From positions 15,395,978 through 15,459,977 of the forward strand of contig CM043961.1 of the NCBI GenBank assembly GCA_014529385.2: a stretch of 64,000 nt of DNA, written 5' to 3'. The notes beneath the pieces were generated by a model, which saw only the letters and a program-made list of their open reading frames with translations, did not search any database and had not been told where the DNA came from. Every line of letters starts with the position of its first letter. Position 1 is the stretch's first letter. Positions 12,186-24,851 of this stretch are shown piece by piece. This stretch comes from Adiantum capillus-veneris. Its lineage: Eukaryota; Streptophyta; Polypodiopsida; Polypodiales; Pteridaceae. The position numbers and the translations under genes were made by a program.

Positions 12186-13388
12186 TTGTAAGTAATTAGT
12201 ATCTCCTAATTACGTTAATTAGATCCCAAAGCTAGATTTAGTGCTCTCTCTCCCTAAGCACATTCATACATTTTTTAGGATTAGATTAGTATAATTCAAT
12301 TCTAGTCATCTCCATCATTGGTTTTAAACAAGTCTACAAGATCACTACCCTCACCGATGATTACCAATAATTGAATTGAGTGCTGCTTGTGTGGTTTTCT
12401 CTTCTTTTACTTGTCATTTGATTTTCTTGATAGCAAATCGGTGCTTATATATATACACATGTGCATGTGAAGCCCTCATCAAGAGATTTTGGATGAATAG
12501 ACTATTGCTCTATTTAATGCAAGCACCAAGCAATGGTGCGTTGATTAATCTTGCATGATGTTATGCTTTATTTTCCTCTCATTTTCAATTAATCAAGTAT
12601 GTGTGTGTGTGTGTGCCATTTGAAGGCCTGAGTGTGTGTGTGTGTGTGTTAGCAACAAGCTAACTCCGATAACATTTTTCGAAGCTTTAATTGTAAAAAC
12701 ACTTATTATTTTGATAAGTCGAGAATATTGTAACTCCTACTTTCCAGATAAATAGTGTAATTGAGGAGCCGGGGCTACAAGCTTCCAAATTGTATCAACC
12801 TATCTTTAGTTAGAGCTCCCAGATTATTAGTTTTGACCAAAGAAACTTTGGCTAAGGTATAAAAGCCAATTTTTATAAGTATTTTGTAAGTTTTTAGGAT
12901 AATAAAACACAGTGTGAGCTAACGGCGTTCACTTCTCGTGCTTCCTACTCCCTTCCCATTTGTCACATTGCAGTGTCGTCTATTGCGTTGCAACCGCATG
13001 TAAGAGCTCTACATGTTGACGTAAACATTTCATGGTAATCCGTACCTTTCGGTGTCGCCGACCCTTAGCTACTGAGAAAGTTTTAGAAGCTCTATGTATA
13101 AGTTCTGCTACGTATGTGATCAAGCCCCCTTTTGAATTCTTTACCCCCTCAAGGCACATGTAGTGCTTCAAATTAATTGTATGTTCTTGTTTGAGTCAAT
13201 ATAAAATCTCTCCACTTAAAATTATGAGTATGGACAAAAAGCAAAAGTATATTTCCAATAGAGGCATGGTCATGAAGTGAAGGGCTATTCAAGCAAACAC
13301 GGCATAAAAGTTTTTCTCTAGATGAGCTTCCAGAATCAAGTGTTCTCACTCTCTCATCGTGTATGTCTAAGAGAGCTCTCTCCATCAT

Positions 13389-13390
<2 letters not shown>

Positions 13391-13445
<55 letters not shown>
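13391..13445. repeat. Compound microsatellite (TG)n(AG)n, unit 2
   Basis: Homologous to the tract at 11082, shorter. Confidence 0.95.
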
Positions 13446-13453
<8 letters not shown>

Positions 13454-15658
13454 GATATGTGTGTTGATGAATCCGTTGCTCTATTGCTACACCTAACAAG
13501 GTATTAGTAAATAATTGTGATCTATGAGCTAGAATAATTCTCCTCAAACATAATCTACTTTAAATAGCCATCCATGCAACGATGTCATTTATTTCACAAG
13601 CATAGTAGAAATACTTTGCACTCTATCACACTTTTAGCTTCTTGCATAAATTTCTCTCCAAATGCATTGCTTCAACAAGCTTAGCCTCCTCCTCCTTGCC
13701 AACAAATCAATGAATATTAGCCATAAAAATGAATGCTTCCCCATCCCCATCACTTTTGTAATTTCCCGTCTAAACTCCCATCTCCCTACGTCAACATTTC
13801 CCCATTTCTAGCAGGCACATGAATCTGACCAAGTACATGATAATGCAAATCTTAGTGCATGAGAATTTTCATTTGACCACCAGTCTGAAGTAAAATTTGG
13901 GGTTAAATTATGTATGTAAGTTATGTGCACAAAAAGACATTGTGTTTGTGTTGTGTCGACGTCCTCACTACCATGTTCTCCCTTAACTTTCTTCTCCTTC
14001 TCTATGCTAAGCATTGTAAGCCGCATAGCCTCTATGTTGAGGTAAGCCATTTAGCTTACACTTGATGCATGACCTACCTCTAAAGCCAAGCATGCCAATC
14101 ATGCACCATTATGTGCATGTATGCATTCCACTTCATAGAGTTCCGTAAACATATGCTTCTTTATAGTCACATGCTATTCTATATAGACACATGCTATTTG
14201 ACCCTTTTCCTACATATGTGATGAACGTCACTCACTAACATTAAATGCCACCTTTACACTGTGAGCCTATTTAAGGCCATATTGCTTAGCTTTTATTTCG
14301 CTCTTCATTCAAAATCAATCAAGCGAGTCTATTTTCATTGAGTGCTCTCCCTCTAATTTTTTTTGCTCCTAATTATTATGAAGTCCTCACTACCATGAAT
14401 GCAACTAATCTTTATCCATCTTAATCAAAACCTTACAATTGGTATCAGAGCTTGTAAGTAATTAGTATCTCCTAATTACGTTAATTAGATCCCAAAGCTA
14501 GATTTAGTGCTCTCTCTCCCTAAGCACATTCATACATTTTTTAGGATTAGATTAGTATAATTCAATTCTAATCATCTCCATCATTGGTTTTAAACAAGTC
14601 TACAAGATCACTACCCTCACCGATGATTACCAATAATTGAATTGAGTGCTGCTTGTGTGGTTTTCTCTTCTTTTACTTGTCATTTGATTTTCTTGATAGC
14701 AAATCGGTGCTTATATATATACACATGTGCATGTGAAGCCCTCATCAAGAGATTTTGGATGAATGTACTATTGCTCTATTTAATGCAAGCACCAAGCAAT
14801 GGTGCGTTGATTAATCTTGCATGATGTTATGCTTTATTTTCCTCTCATTTTCAATTAATCAAGTATGTGTGTGTGTGTGTGTGCCATTTGAAGGCCTGAG
14901 TGTGTGTGTGTGTGTGTGTTAGCAGCAAGCTAACTCCGATAACATTTTTCGAAGCTTTAATTGTAAAAACACTTATTATTTTGATAAGTCGAGAATATTG
15001 TAACTCCTACTTTCCAGATAAATAGTGTAATTGAGGAGCCGGGGCTACAAGCTTCCAAATTGTATCAACCTATCTTTAGTTAGAGCTCCCAGATTATTAG
15101 TTTTGACCAAAGAAACTTTGGCTAAGGTATAAAAGCCAATTTTTATAAGTATTTTGTAAGTTTTTAGGATAATAAAACACAGTGTGAGCTAACGGCGTTC
15201 ACTTCTCATGCTTCCTACTCCCTTCCCATTTGTCACATTGCAGTGTCGTCTATTGCGTTGCAACCGCATGTAAGAGCTCTACATGTTGACGTAAACATTT
15301 CATGGTAATCCGTACCTTTCGGTGTCGCCGACCCTTAGCTACTGAGAAAGTTTTAGAAGCTCTATGTATAAGTTCTGCTACGTATGTGATCAAGCCCCCT
15401 TTTGAATTCTTTACCCCCTCAAGGCACATGTAGTGCTTCAAATTAATTGTATGTTCTTGTTTGAGTCAATATAAAATCTCTCCACTTAAAATTATGAGTA
15501 TGGACAAAAAGCAAAAGTATATTTCCAATAGAGGCATGGTCATGAAGTGAAGGGCTATTCAAGCAAACACGGCATAAAAGTTTTTCTCTAGATGAGCTTC
15601 CAGAATCAAGTGTTCTCACTCTCTCATCGTGTATGTCTAAGGGAGCTCTCTCCATCAT

Positions 15659-15660
<2 letters not shown>

Positions 15661-15727
<67 letters not shown>
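15661..15727. repeat. Compound microsatellite (TG)n(AG)n, unit 3
   Basis: Homologous to the tracts in units 1 and 2, intermediate length. Confidence 0.95.
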
Positions 15728-15735
<8 letters not shown>

Positions 15736-17142
15736 GATATGTGTGTTGATGAATCCGTTGCTCTATTGCTACACCTAACAAGGTATTAGTAAATAATTGT
15801 GATCTATGAGCTAGAATAATTCTCCTCAAACATAATCTACTTTAAATAGCCATCCATGCAACGATGTCATTTATTTCACAAGCATAGTAGAAATACTTTG
15901 CACTCTATCACACTTTTAGCTTCTTGCATAAATTTCTCTCCAAATGCATTGCTTCAACAAGCTTAGCCTCCTCCTCCTTGCCAACAAATCAATGAATATT
16001 AGCCATAAAAATGAATGCCTTCCCATTCCCATCACTTTTGTAATTTCCCGTCTAAAATCCCATCTCCCTACGTCAACATTTCCCCATTTCTAGCAGGCAC
16101 ATGAATCTGACCAAGTACATGATAATGCAAATCTTAGTGCATGAGAATTTTCATTTGACCACCAGTCTGAAGTAAAATTTGGGGTTAAATTATGTATGTA
16201 AGTTATGTGCACAAAAAGACATTGTGTTTGTGTTGTGTCGACGTCCTCACTACCATGTTCTCCCTTAACTTTCTTCTCCTTCTCTATGCTAAGCATTGTA
16301 AGCCGCATAGCCTCTATGTTGAGGTAAGCCATTTAGCTTACACTCGATGCATGACCTACCTCTAAAGCCAAGCATGCCAATCATGCACCATTATGTGCAT
16401 GTATGCATCCCACTTCATAGAGTTCCGTAAACAAATGCTTCTTTATAGTCACATGCTATTCTCTATAGACACATGCTATTTGACCCTTTTCCCACATATA
16501 CGATGAACGTCACTCTCTAACATTAAATGCCACCTTTACACTGTGAGCCTATTTAAGGCCATATTGCTTAGCTTTTATTTCGCTCTTCATTCAAAATCAA
16601 TCAAGCGAGTCTATTTTCATTGAGTGCTCTCTCTCTTATTTTTTTTGCTCCTAATTATTATGAAGTCCTCACTACCATGAATGCAACTAACCTTTATCCA
16701 CCTTAATCAAAACCTTACAATTGGTATGAGAGCTTGTAAGTAATTAGTATCTCCTAATTACGTTAATTAGATCCCTAAGCTAGATTTAGTGCTCTATCTC
16801 CCTAAGCACATTCATACATGTTTTAGGATTAGATTAGTATAATTCCATTCTAGTCATCTACATCATTGGTTTTAAACAAGCCTACGACCACTACCCTCAC
16901 CGATGATTACCAATAATTGAATTGTGTGCTACTTGTGTGGTTTTCTCTTCTTTTACTTGTCATTTGACTTTCTTGATAGCAAATCGGTGCTTATATATAT
17001 ACACATGTACATGTGAAGCCCTCGTCAAGAGCTTTTGGATGAATGTACTCATGCTCTATTTAATGCAAGCACCAAGCATTGGTGCCTTGATAAATCTTGC
17101 ATGATTTTATGCTTTATTTTTCTCTCATTTTCAATTAATCAA

Positions 17143-17193
17143 GTGTGTGTGTGTGTGTGTGCCACATTTGAAGTGTGTGACATTTGAAGGTCC

Positions 17194-17243
<50 letters not shown>

Positions 17244-17268
17244 CATTTGAAGGCTTGAGTGTGTGTGT
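17143..17268. repeat. Expanded (TG)n cluster in tandem unit 3
   Basis: Three TG tracts separated by copies of GCCATTTGAAGG-like spacer. Units 1 and 2 have two shorter TG tracts with the same spacer, so the spacer plus tract has been duplicated here. Confidence 0.9.
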
Positions 17269-17685
17269 ATTAGCAGCAAGCTAACTCGGATAACATTTTT
17301 CGAAGCTTTAATTGTAAAAACACTTATCATTTTGATAAATTGAAAATATTGTAACTCCTACTTTCCATATAAATAGTATAATTGAGTAGCCGGGGCTACA
17401 AGCTTCCAGATTGTATCAACCTATCTTTAATTAGAGCTCCCATATTATTAGTTTTGACCAAAGAAACTTTGGCTAAGGTATAAAAGCCAATTTTTGTAAG
17501 TTTTTTGGATAATAAAACACAGCGTGAGCAAGCGGCGCTCACTTCTCTCCTTCTCGCGCTTCCTACTCCCTTCTCGGTTGTCACATTGTAGTGTCGTCTA
17601 TTGTGTTGCAACCGCAGGTAAGAGCTCTACACGTTGATGTAAACATTTCATGGTAATCCGTAGCTTTTGGTATCGTTGACCCGCG

Positions 17686-18168
17686 GCCTAATTTCATCAT
17701 AAGTAGGAATTTAAGCTAGAAAATCATAAAATAAGCATAGATGGGGTATTGGGGCATCATTGCTAAGCATTTAAATGTATTCAGGGTCCAAAACATTTAG
17801 GTCAAAAACTCACTACTGTTAATAATTTCGACTTTTACACTTGATCTAAAGTGAGATTGGAGACCATAAGCATGTGTGCTTAGGTCTTATAAACATATCC
17901 TAGAAGTTTTATAATGTTTGGATGTTGTTTGATGTTGTAACGATTATGATTTGTTTGCCGATTAGCGACTAGCTTTTGGTGATTTTGGTCATTCGAGTGT
18001 AGCTTGAGTTAGATGCGAGTTGTCTATTGTTTTCCAAAATATTGACAACTTCTTCTAGCATCTATGCACTAGTCAAGTCAGCTTCATCCCATGGATTGAC
18101 AATTATGCTCGTGGTTCTCGCTATGTCTGCAATAAGATAGGAATGAGGTTAGAAACCCGTCCCACATT
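17686..18168 (+). repeat. Probable 5' LTR end of a Gypsy element
   Basis: This stretch lies just upstream of a clear primer-binding site, so it should contain the 5' LTR. Its start cannot be fixed because the 3' LTR is not present in the window and the left border abuts the tandem array. The LTR probably ends in CCCACA at 18161-18166. Confidence 0.5.
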
Positions 18169-18191
18169 TGGCACCGCTGCCGGGGATCGAA
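18169..18191 (+). other. Gypsy primer-binding site, tRNA-Asp type
   Basis: TGGCACCGCTGCCGGGGATC closely matches the complement of the 3' end of plant tRNA-Asp, the primer used by many Tat/Athila-type Gypsy elements. Two differences from the usual TGGCGCCGTTGCCGGGGA are seen. Confidence 0.8.
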
Positions 18192-20119
18192 GAGACCTAA
18201 ACTAGGGAAAACACGAGCGTCTTGTGTAGTTGTGCCTAGCTTCCTCTAGGATCACCTAGAGTCAAAACTTTCTCTTTAAAACCGCATAGCTTAAGATTAT
18301 CGTCTTTTGCTGTGTAGAGGTAGCTTGGAAGTAGGTTGTACTTGCTAAGTACCCTTTAGGATTTTAGGATTGTAGGATTAGATTAGGATCTTGAGAATGA
18401 TTGATGGATGAGACAAGTCTTAAGATCAAGGCTCAAAAAATCATATAAAATAAGAAAACGAGTATTTGTGGACACTTTCCACAACCCCAGTGCAGTAGAA
18501 CCTAGGAGTAGGGTAAGTAGAATCAAAGGTGGGATCTCAGAACATTGCCCTCTTTAGAAGAATCAATTGTGAGTTGTTTATGTGAAGTTGCAAAATTTCA
18601 AGTCTACGACTTGAAACAGTACCAAAAGATTGTCAACCACTAAATCAGGCTGGAGATTATGCTTTAAAAGTTGTATGAACCAGTGGGTAAGCTTAAGGAC
18701 GCATTTGAGGTAAATTTTCAGGAGTTTGCAAAAACTTAGATTATTTACTTTTTCTTGACATTTTAGGCCAAATTAAGTTTTGATTTGACTCAAAGGCTTA
18801 AAATAGATCATAAAAAGACTGTCCACTGAAAAAGTTGAAAAAGTGTTCATTTTAGGCCAAAAGTAAATAATTGCAATTATTTACTTTCAGCTCAAAAGTG
18901 ACCAAGGTTGATACCAGAGACTCTATGCATGTGTACAAACATCTTTTGTAAAGGCCCATAGAATTTGGATCACCAAACTGATCAAAACCTTGATAAAACT
19001 GAAATCTGTACTAATTATCGAGAACTTAAGTGTGACTTGGAAAATTCTTGTTCAAACTTAGTGAAACTTGACTCAAAGGCTTATATTGAAGTGATTAACA
19101 AATGTACATGCTCTGTTGACCAAAAGTTTGCAAAAATCTGATAGAAAGAAATAATCGTGATTATTTTCTTTTGTCCCATTTCTCAATTTTTTGACCAACC
19201 TAACATACCACTAGTTTTAGCATGTTATATTAAGCCCACAAATCAAATTTGGTGAGATTTGGATCATTGAAGTGAAAATTGTGGCCAAATTTGTAAAGTC
19301 AGTCTGCAGACACAAAATTGTTGACCAATTGAACAGGGATTATCCAAACTTGATGAAGCTTGGCTAGGGGGCTTAAGTTGAGTTGCTTAACTATTATGTG
19401 TCAACATTGTGGCCAAAAGTTGCACAAAAATACCAGGAGTAAATAATCGTGATTATTTATATCTGCTACAAAATTGGACATTTTTGCACATTGGAGCATA
19501 CCTCAAGGACAAGCATATCAAGTAGATTCCACAAATCAAATTTGGTGAAATTTGAATCACAAAATTGAGACTTAACCCAGACTCTTGAAAACTAAGTCTG
19601 CGGACACGAAACAGTTGATAACTTGGATAAATTTTGTTCAAACTTGATGAAACTTGTCCAGGGACCATAAAAAGTTGAATACTTGGCAAAAAAAACCAAA
19701 AAGTGTAAAAATTTGAGAAAAGTAAATAATTGCAATTATTTACTTCTGAGACACAGAGATAGAATTTTGAACTTTTGAGCTTGTACAGTGTTAGAACAAC
19801 ATAATACAAGGCCACGGTCAATTTTGGGTTCAATCGGATCCAAATGAGTATATGTTCACTCAGTTTCTAGGTTGCAAAATAGTGCTTTGGCTTTTTACAA
19901 AAGTAGAATCTGAAAGTCTCAATTGCTGACTCACTTAGCTCAATTTGAAGTGATACACATAGACCAGTCACAATAGTTAGCAAAAATTATTCAGTCTTTG
20001 TGAAAGAATGGCTAACTTGATTAAAACTGATACAGGAATCAGGTTGCAGACAAGGAATTGAAAGCTTGACAGGAGTTGCATTCATGTCAAGTCGAAGAAA
20101 CTGATAACAAGTTAGTCCG
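18192..20119 (+). mobile_element. Gypsy leader region with ~286-bp degenerate direct repeats
   Basis: No open frame. A unit of about 286 bp recurs, with phrases such as CAAACTTGATGAAACTTG, TCTGCGGACACGAAAC and AAATTTGGTGAAATTTG. Each unit includes a palindrome built on AGTAAATAATTG or AAATAATCGTGATTATTT, at 18862-18885, 19145-19170, 19438-19460 and 19721-19744. Long leaders between primer site and gag are common in Tat/Athila-type Gypsy elements. Confidence 0.7.
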
Positions 20120-21270
20120 ATGGTAAGTACTCTATCTAGGGCTTCACATGTCTATATGGACCTTAGATCTGGTTGTATACTAGCAAACCAAGGCATATTT
20201 GGAGAGACCGTTAGTAGAGTATCCACCGAAGAGAGTGTGAATCAAGGTGATCACTTGGACACTATCTTTACTTCTTCAGACGCAACATCTGAAATGTCTT
20301 CCTATTCAACTCATTCAGGAACCAGAACGATAGTGCAATGTAAGCACATACTCACCTTTTATAAGAGGTTTACCTGGATCCTAATGAAGAGTATGCTATT
20401 TGGATTCATGACCATGACATAGAGTTTGAAGAGGAAATCAGGGCAAACAAACAAGAAAAAACGTATATGGATAAAAACGAAACTCAATATTTATAAGTTG
20501 AAAACCCTGATGTGATAGACAAATGGGGGTTAGAAGTAAATACCATAATTCCGGATATGGCAAGAAAAGAAGGACCGCCAACTTTAGAATTCGAGGGATA
20601 AGATCAAGTTGATTTGAAGCCTTTGAAACAGCTTAGCACGGATAATCCTAGGATTGGAGCCTATTGTTGGGAGGATAGAAACGTCAAAGATCTTCTATGG
20701 ACTTCTCATGCCAAATTAGGACAGTTAATACCCATGAAGATCATCTATATCTTCAAAATCAAAGACAAGGGTTCAACAAATTTACCAACCTACTTATTTA
20801 GGGATTGTTATAACAATAACTTTGTTATGATGAGTCGTGAGGAGGTGGAACAAACTAAATACCAAGGATACTCCATAAGAGATTGGATATTGTGCCAAGG
20901 ACCAAAAACTATTCCAAGAGAGGAACTCCGTGAGAGATCTTTTGGGAGCAATGTTAAAAAACCCAAACCTACCTCATCACAAAGAAAACCGTGTGACACT
21001 AAAGCCAGTCTAGGGCAACATGAGTCACTATTTCCAACATATTGGTTTGAAGGACTCGAGATAGGACCAACTTCCAGGATAACAAGAGTCGAACCAAATA
21101 GATGTGGCAGACCAGCTGAATTTCAAAAATGGGTCAAAACGTATAGTGGATATGGGGATCCATATGACCACTTAGCAAGCTTTAAGAAACTGCTAAGAAC
21201 AGAACGCATACTTGATTTCCATACTCAATTTGAGGGATTTGGAATGACATTAGAAGAAAAAGCATTGGAA

Positions 21271-21801
21271 GCGCTGCGACGCCCCGGCCCGGTGCCGAGA
21301 GGCGGAGCCGCGTCCGCAGTAAGGCGAGTCGGCCTTCGGTTGTCAGGTGCCCAGGACCCTGACCCCCCATAATGTTTTCGGCCTTGGGACATACGTGTCA
21401 AATCGCGTGCTTCCATGCGGTGGCTTTTCCCGGTCTTGAACGACCAGGCATTGGCCGGTCGTATTTTTTGGTGGACGAGGACTCTGTGCGGCGGCACCTG
21501 CTTTGCCGTGGTCTTGGTTGCGACTCTCTCTAGGGGGTGGGGGGCATGCGCCTCCACACAATGGCCCACCCTATTGGACACTCGGCCCTCCTACATTGGG
21601 GCGGGTTCAACCGTGCCGTAACGTGTGACCTGGATGTGGCCCCCGCCATCGATTCCCCTTTCCCCCCCCCCCCCCCCCCCGGGTCTAGGGTTAACCCTGG
21701 TGCCATTGTGCCCACGAGGTTCCCCCGCATCCAAACAGTCGAGGAGCGGTGATGTCCCAAACACGGGGCCATGATTGGCCGCTCGTGTGACCAAGAATAG
21801 C
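21271..21801 (+). other. rDNA spacer (external transcribed spacer / IGS) fragment
   Basis: GC-rich sequence, sharply different from the AT-rich gag on both sides, lies directly upstream of the 18S rRNA start and in the same orientation. It includes a 20-nt C run at 21664-21680. By position it is the 3' part of the 45S external spacer; its sequence identity beyond that is inferred. Confidence 0.75.
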
Positions 21802-21960
21802 TACCTGGTTGATCCTGCCACCAGTAGTCATATGCTTGTCTCAAAGATTAAGCCATGCATGTGTAAGTATAAACTCTTTTGTACTGTGAAACTGCGAATG
21901 GCTCATTAAATCAGTTATAGTTTCTTTGATGTTACCTTGCTACTCGGATAACCATAGTAA
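21802..21960 (+). rRNA. 5' fragment of 18S rRNA (about 159 nt)
   Basis: Starts with TACCTGGTTGATCCTGCCA, the universal 5' end of eukaryotic 18S rRNA, and continues through CATATGCTTGTCTCAAAG, ATTAAGCCATGCATGTG, TGAAACTGCGAATGGCTC and CTCGGATAACC, stopping just after ATAGTAA. It carries a 3-nt duplication (CCA CCA) after GATCCTG. Only about one eleventh of an 18S gene is present, so it is a non-functional piece embedded in a retrotransposon gag. Confidence 0.95.
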
Positions 21961-23235
21961 GTCCACTAGCCTCATGTATATATGTGTACATAGCCTAGCA
22001 GGTCTTGGAAGTGACCATGTAAAAACTCATGTACATATGAGGCCACAAGGACAACCCATGTACATATATCAAAGATAGTATGGCCCCAGCTCAAAGACCA
22101 TCAATGGGTATGGAAAGACTTCAACCTGTGTTGGGTCAACAACCTGTCTGTAAAGTACATGCATTTAGAGAGAATCATAGATGAACAAGCACTAGTGCAT
22201 GTTACACCCTATGTTGAGCCTAGTCCATCTACAGTAATGGTAGAAGGAGAGTGGTATAATTCACATCCACCACCAATGGAAGAACCTGTAACTTATGCTA
22301 CACAGAGCTTACACCTATGTACTATGTAGCTAATCAAGGTGTTAGACCTCCAATAGTAATAAGACCCATGAATAAGCCAAGAATTAGAAACTGCCATAAC
22401 TATGGTGCAAATGATCACTGGAAAAATGAATGCCCAGAGCCAGACAAGAACATTAAGCCAGTTGAGGCTTTTTGTACACAATATTGCAAAAAGGGAGGAC
22501 ACTTCCTTGAGGATTGTCCAAAAAATCCTTTAAACAAGGGTAAAGTAGTAGTGAACGTAGTCTAAGTGATATCTAGTAGCTCATCGGAGAGTGAACCTAT
22601 TGTTTCAATCAAGGTATTCACTAGAGCGCAAGCTAAGAAAAAGAAACATAACTCCTCTGATGACTCAGAGAATATTAAAATTTCCTCTCAAAAGACCAAG
22701 ACAAGAAAAAGCCAGAGGTATGAGATAAGAAAAAAGAAGCAAAGGGCTAAAATCGAGGAGAAAGACAAGAAACTATTCCAAGAAAAAGTGAATGAAACTG
22801 GAAGTGAAATCAAGGAAACCACGGTGAAATCTGTAGGATCAATTTTGGTAGACAAAATTTTTGATCCAATCAATGCATCCTTGGAAGCTTACCAAGCGGG
22901 ACTTAAAATAGGCCAAAACATGAAAAACAAATGGAAAAACTATCCTTCTCTAGATATGGAAGCAGCTAAACTTGAAGCTTATCAAAATTTGGTAAGAATT
23001 ACTCAAGAGATGCTGGAAAAGCAAAAATCCAAGCTCGAGAGTATAGCAAACCATGAGGAGCTTGTGGTAGGAACCAGTAAGAGAAATCCAAAGTGGTGGA
23101 AGAACCCCACCTTGAAACTAAAGAGCCAGAACTCATAGTGCCTGACAACGAAGATGCCTTAGATAGAATTCCGTTCGTAGAAGAAGACTAGCCACGACAT
23201 TTATGGAAAAAAGTGAGAGAGATTTATGATGGGAG

Positions 23236-23426
23236 TGTTGGGGTATAGGCGCATGTGCCTTGCCTGGCCGCCCAGAGTCTGGGCGCCCACTGACTTGTAT
23301 ACCTTATACATAGCATAAGTGTATAGGGGGCTTCTCACTCTTTTGAGTCTCCCCACCCATATCTGTATGTCGTGTGTCTCCTTCTCTCTCTCACTCTCCG
23401 TCTGTGGTGCGCTCCGATCCCCTTCA
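23236..23426 (+). repeat. 5' LTR of the non-autonomous Copia
   Basis: 191 bp, TG...CA ends. Differs from the 3' LTR at a handful of positions (for example GCGCATG versus GCGCCTG), so the insertion is not brand new. Confidence 0.95.
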
Positions 23427-24851
23427 ATTGGTATCAAAGCGACAGGTGTGAGAGCGTAGATGGACGGCTTTGCGATGAACTCGTCGGCTATGGCGGAGAG
23501 GTCACAGATCTGAGAAAAGAAATAGAGGAGGCTTGTGGACAGCCATACAAAGGCTTGCAGGAGAGCTCTCAGGAGCTTCCTAGTGCTCACTGATCAGTCC
23601 ATAGTTCCTCTACAGATCAGTCCACTGTGTACAGCATTTTCCCTCTTCTCGGCAAGCTTTGCAACGGCTACATCGGCGCGACAGATTGGAGCTTGGAGCT
23701 TCCATAGACATGGACGCATTGTGAGATTGATACATTCAGCTCACGCATCGAGGTGGAAAGTGAGTTTGAGCCTTTCTATGAGCTCAAAGAAGCACAGAAG
23801 AAAGTCGTTCAGTTTTTGGTAGTTTGACAGTAGTCTACTCTTTTGCTCATAACTTGAGCTACAAAGCTCCGATTCCAAAACTTTTTGGTTCAAAATGGAG
23901 CTGGATTCAAGCTCTACGACTTAGTAGAAGAAGTTGTTTTCTGATTCGGAGTGCAGGTGGGTCTGAAATTAAAAACACAGAGACTATTTTTCAGGACAGT
24001 TTTGGGCTCTGTTGTTTTCTTTGCTGTAGACAGCTTACCCGTGCACACGGCAGGTAGCAGGCACATATGAGGTGTTACAAGATCGGGTATGACTCCCAGG
24101 TACAGGTTGAGTCTAGTACTCCCAGAGGTGTTGCCAGTTGCAGTTGAGTGGTTCTTCTGCAGTGTTGTGGCTTGCATACATGGTCTTTGAGTGGGTAATG
24201 CTCTATGTATGCTTATGTGGTGAGCAGTAGATCTTGTGAGCAAGTGCACAGGTTGGTTGTGGATGACATGTATGGTCACCTGTGGTACTCTTTGTGAGCA
24301 TTTGTTGGACACAGGTTTGCAGAGCTTATGCATGTATGTTGAGTGTAGTTTGATGCGCATTGATTGCTCATCGTATTGAGCTTGCAGGACAATGGTTATT
24401 TTGTGTTGATAGCCATTGTGCGTCGAAACTCTGGCAAACTTTTCCCAGGAGTTTTATGCGCATAAGTTGATGCGATCCAGGTTATGATTGCGATTTCACT
24501 CAGTGATTACGTGCAGTGTTCTCTGCAAGTGGGAGATTTGTGCGTATGTATGCATCGATACCGCACAGTGTGGGCTTGGTGATTAGCTCACGGTTTGACA
24601 GGCGTACAGTTATCTTGGCACACTCACAGGAGTGAATATTGTGATGTATGCTTGTGTGGCTACGAGCTAGGTAGCCGGATTTGAGTCATATTGACTTGTG
24701 ATTTTGTGCAAGGTTTTGCACGGTTATTGGTGCAATTTTGCATCAAGTTTTGAGCCATATTTGTAGACTTTTGTTGATGCGATTCGAGCCAGTTTATGGC
24801 TGATTTGGTTGACATTTGCTACTCATTGTTGGTTGCTCTTTTGCGAGCATT

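Larger units (their letters stand above)
10790..17685 (+). repeat. Three direct tandem copies of a ~2.3-kb LTR-retrotransposon-derived unit
   Basis: Units start at TTCTGCTACGTATGTGATC: 10790, 13103 and 15373, giving lengths of 2313 and 2270 bp; the third ends near 17685 where similarity stops. Within each unit, in order: a (TG)n(AG)n microsatellite, a stretch with a TATTTAAG box, a Copia-type primer-binding site TTGGTATCAGAGC (12173, 14439; TTGGTATGAGAGC at 16721), a TATATATA-rich stretch, (TG)n, then an LTR-like piece. That piece starts TGTTAGCA and holds a TATAAAAGCC box and an AATAAAACACAG polyadenylation-like signal. No gag or pol frame is present. Copies 1 and 2 are highly similar; copy 3 diverges more in its second half. 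Confidence 0.85.
20120..23235 (+). pseudogene. Decayed Gypsy gag, interrupted by rDNA, continuing after a nested Copia
   Basis: The gag starts near 20120 with MDLRSGCILA, a phrase typical of this gag group, then continues through frameshifts and stops. The frame 20614-21270 has the gag core around YGDPYDHLASFK and FGMTLEEKAL, which belongs to the retrotransposon gag domain. There an rDNA fragment (21271-21960) breaks it. It resumes and at 22392-22530 encodes two CCHC-like zinc knuckles (CHNYGANDHWKNEC and CTQYCKKGGHFLEDC), followed by a lysine-rich C-terminal part to 23138. The first knuckle has Tyr at one Cys-adjacent position, so binding may be weakened. The reading continues across the nested Copia at 26979-27040 (LKSAHIEEAWLDNLPPDL). 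No protease, RT or integrase of this element was found. Confidence 0.85.

Noticed and set aside
21225-21844. Several frames of 60 to 118 codons on both strands
   Set aside because: They lie in the GC-rich rDNA spacer, where stop codons are rare.
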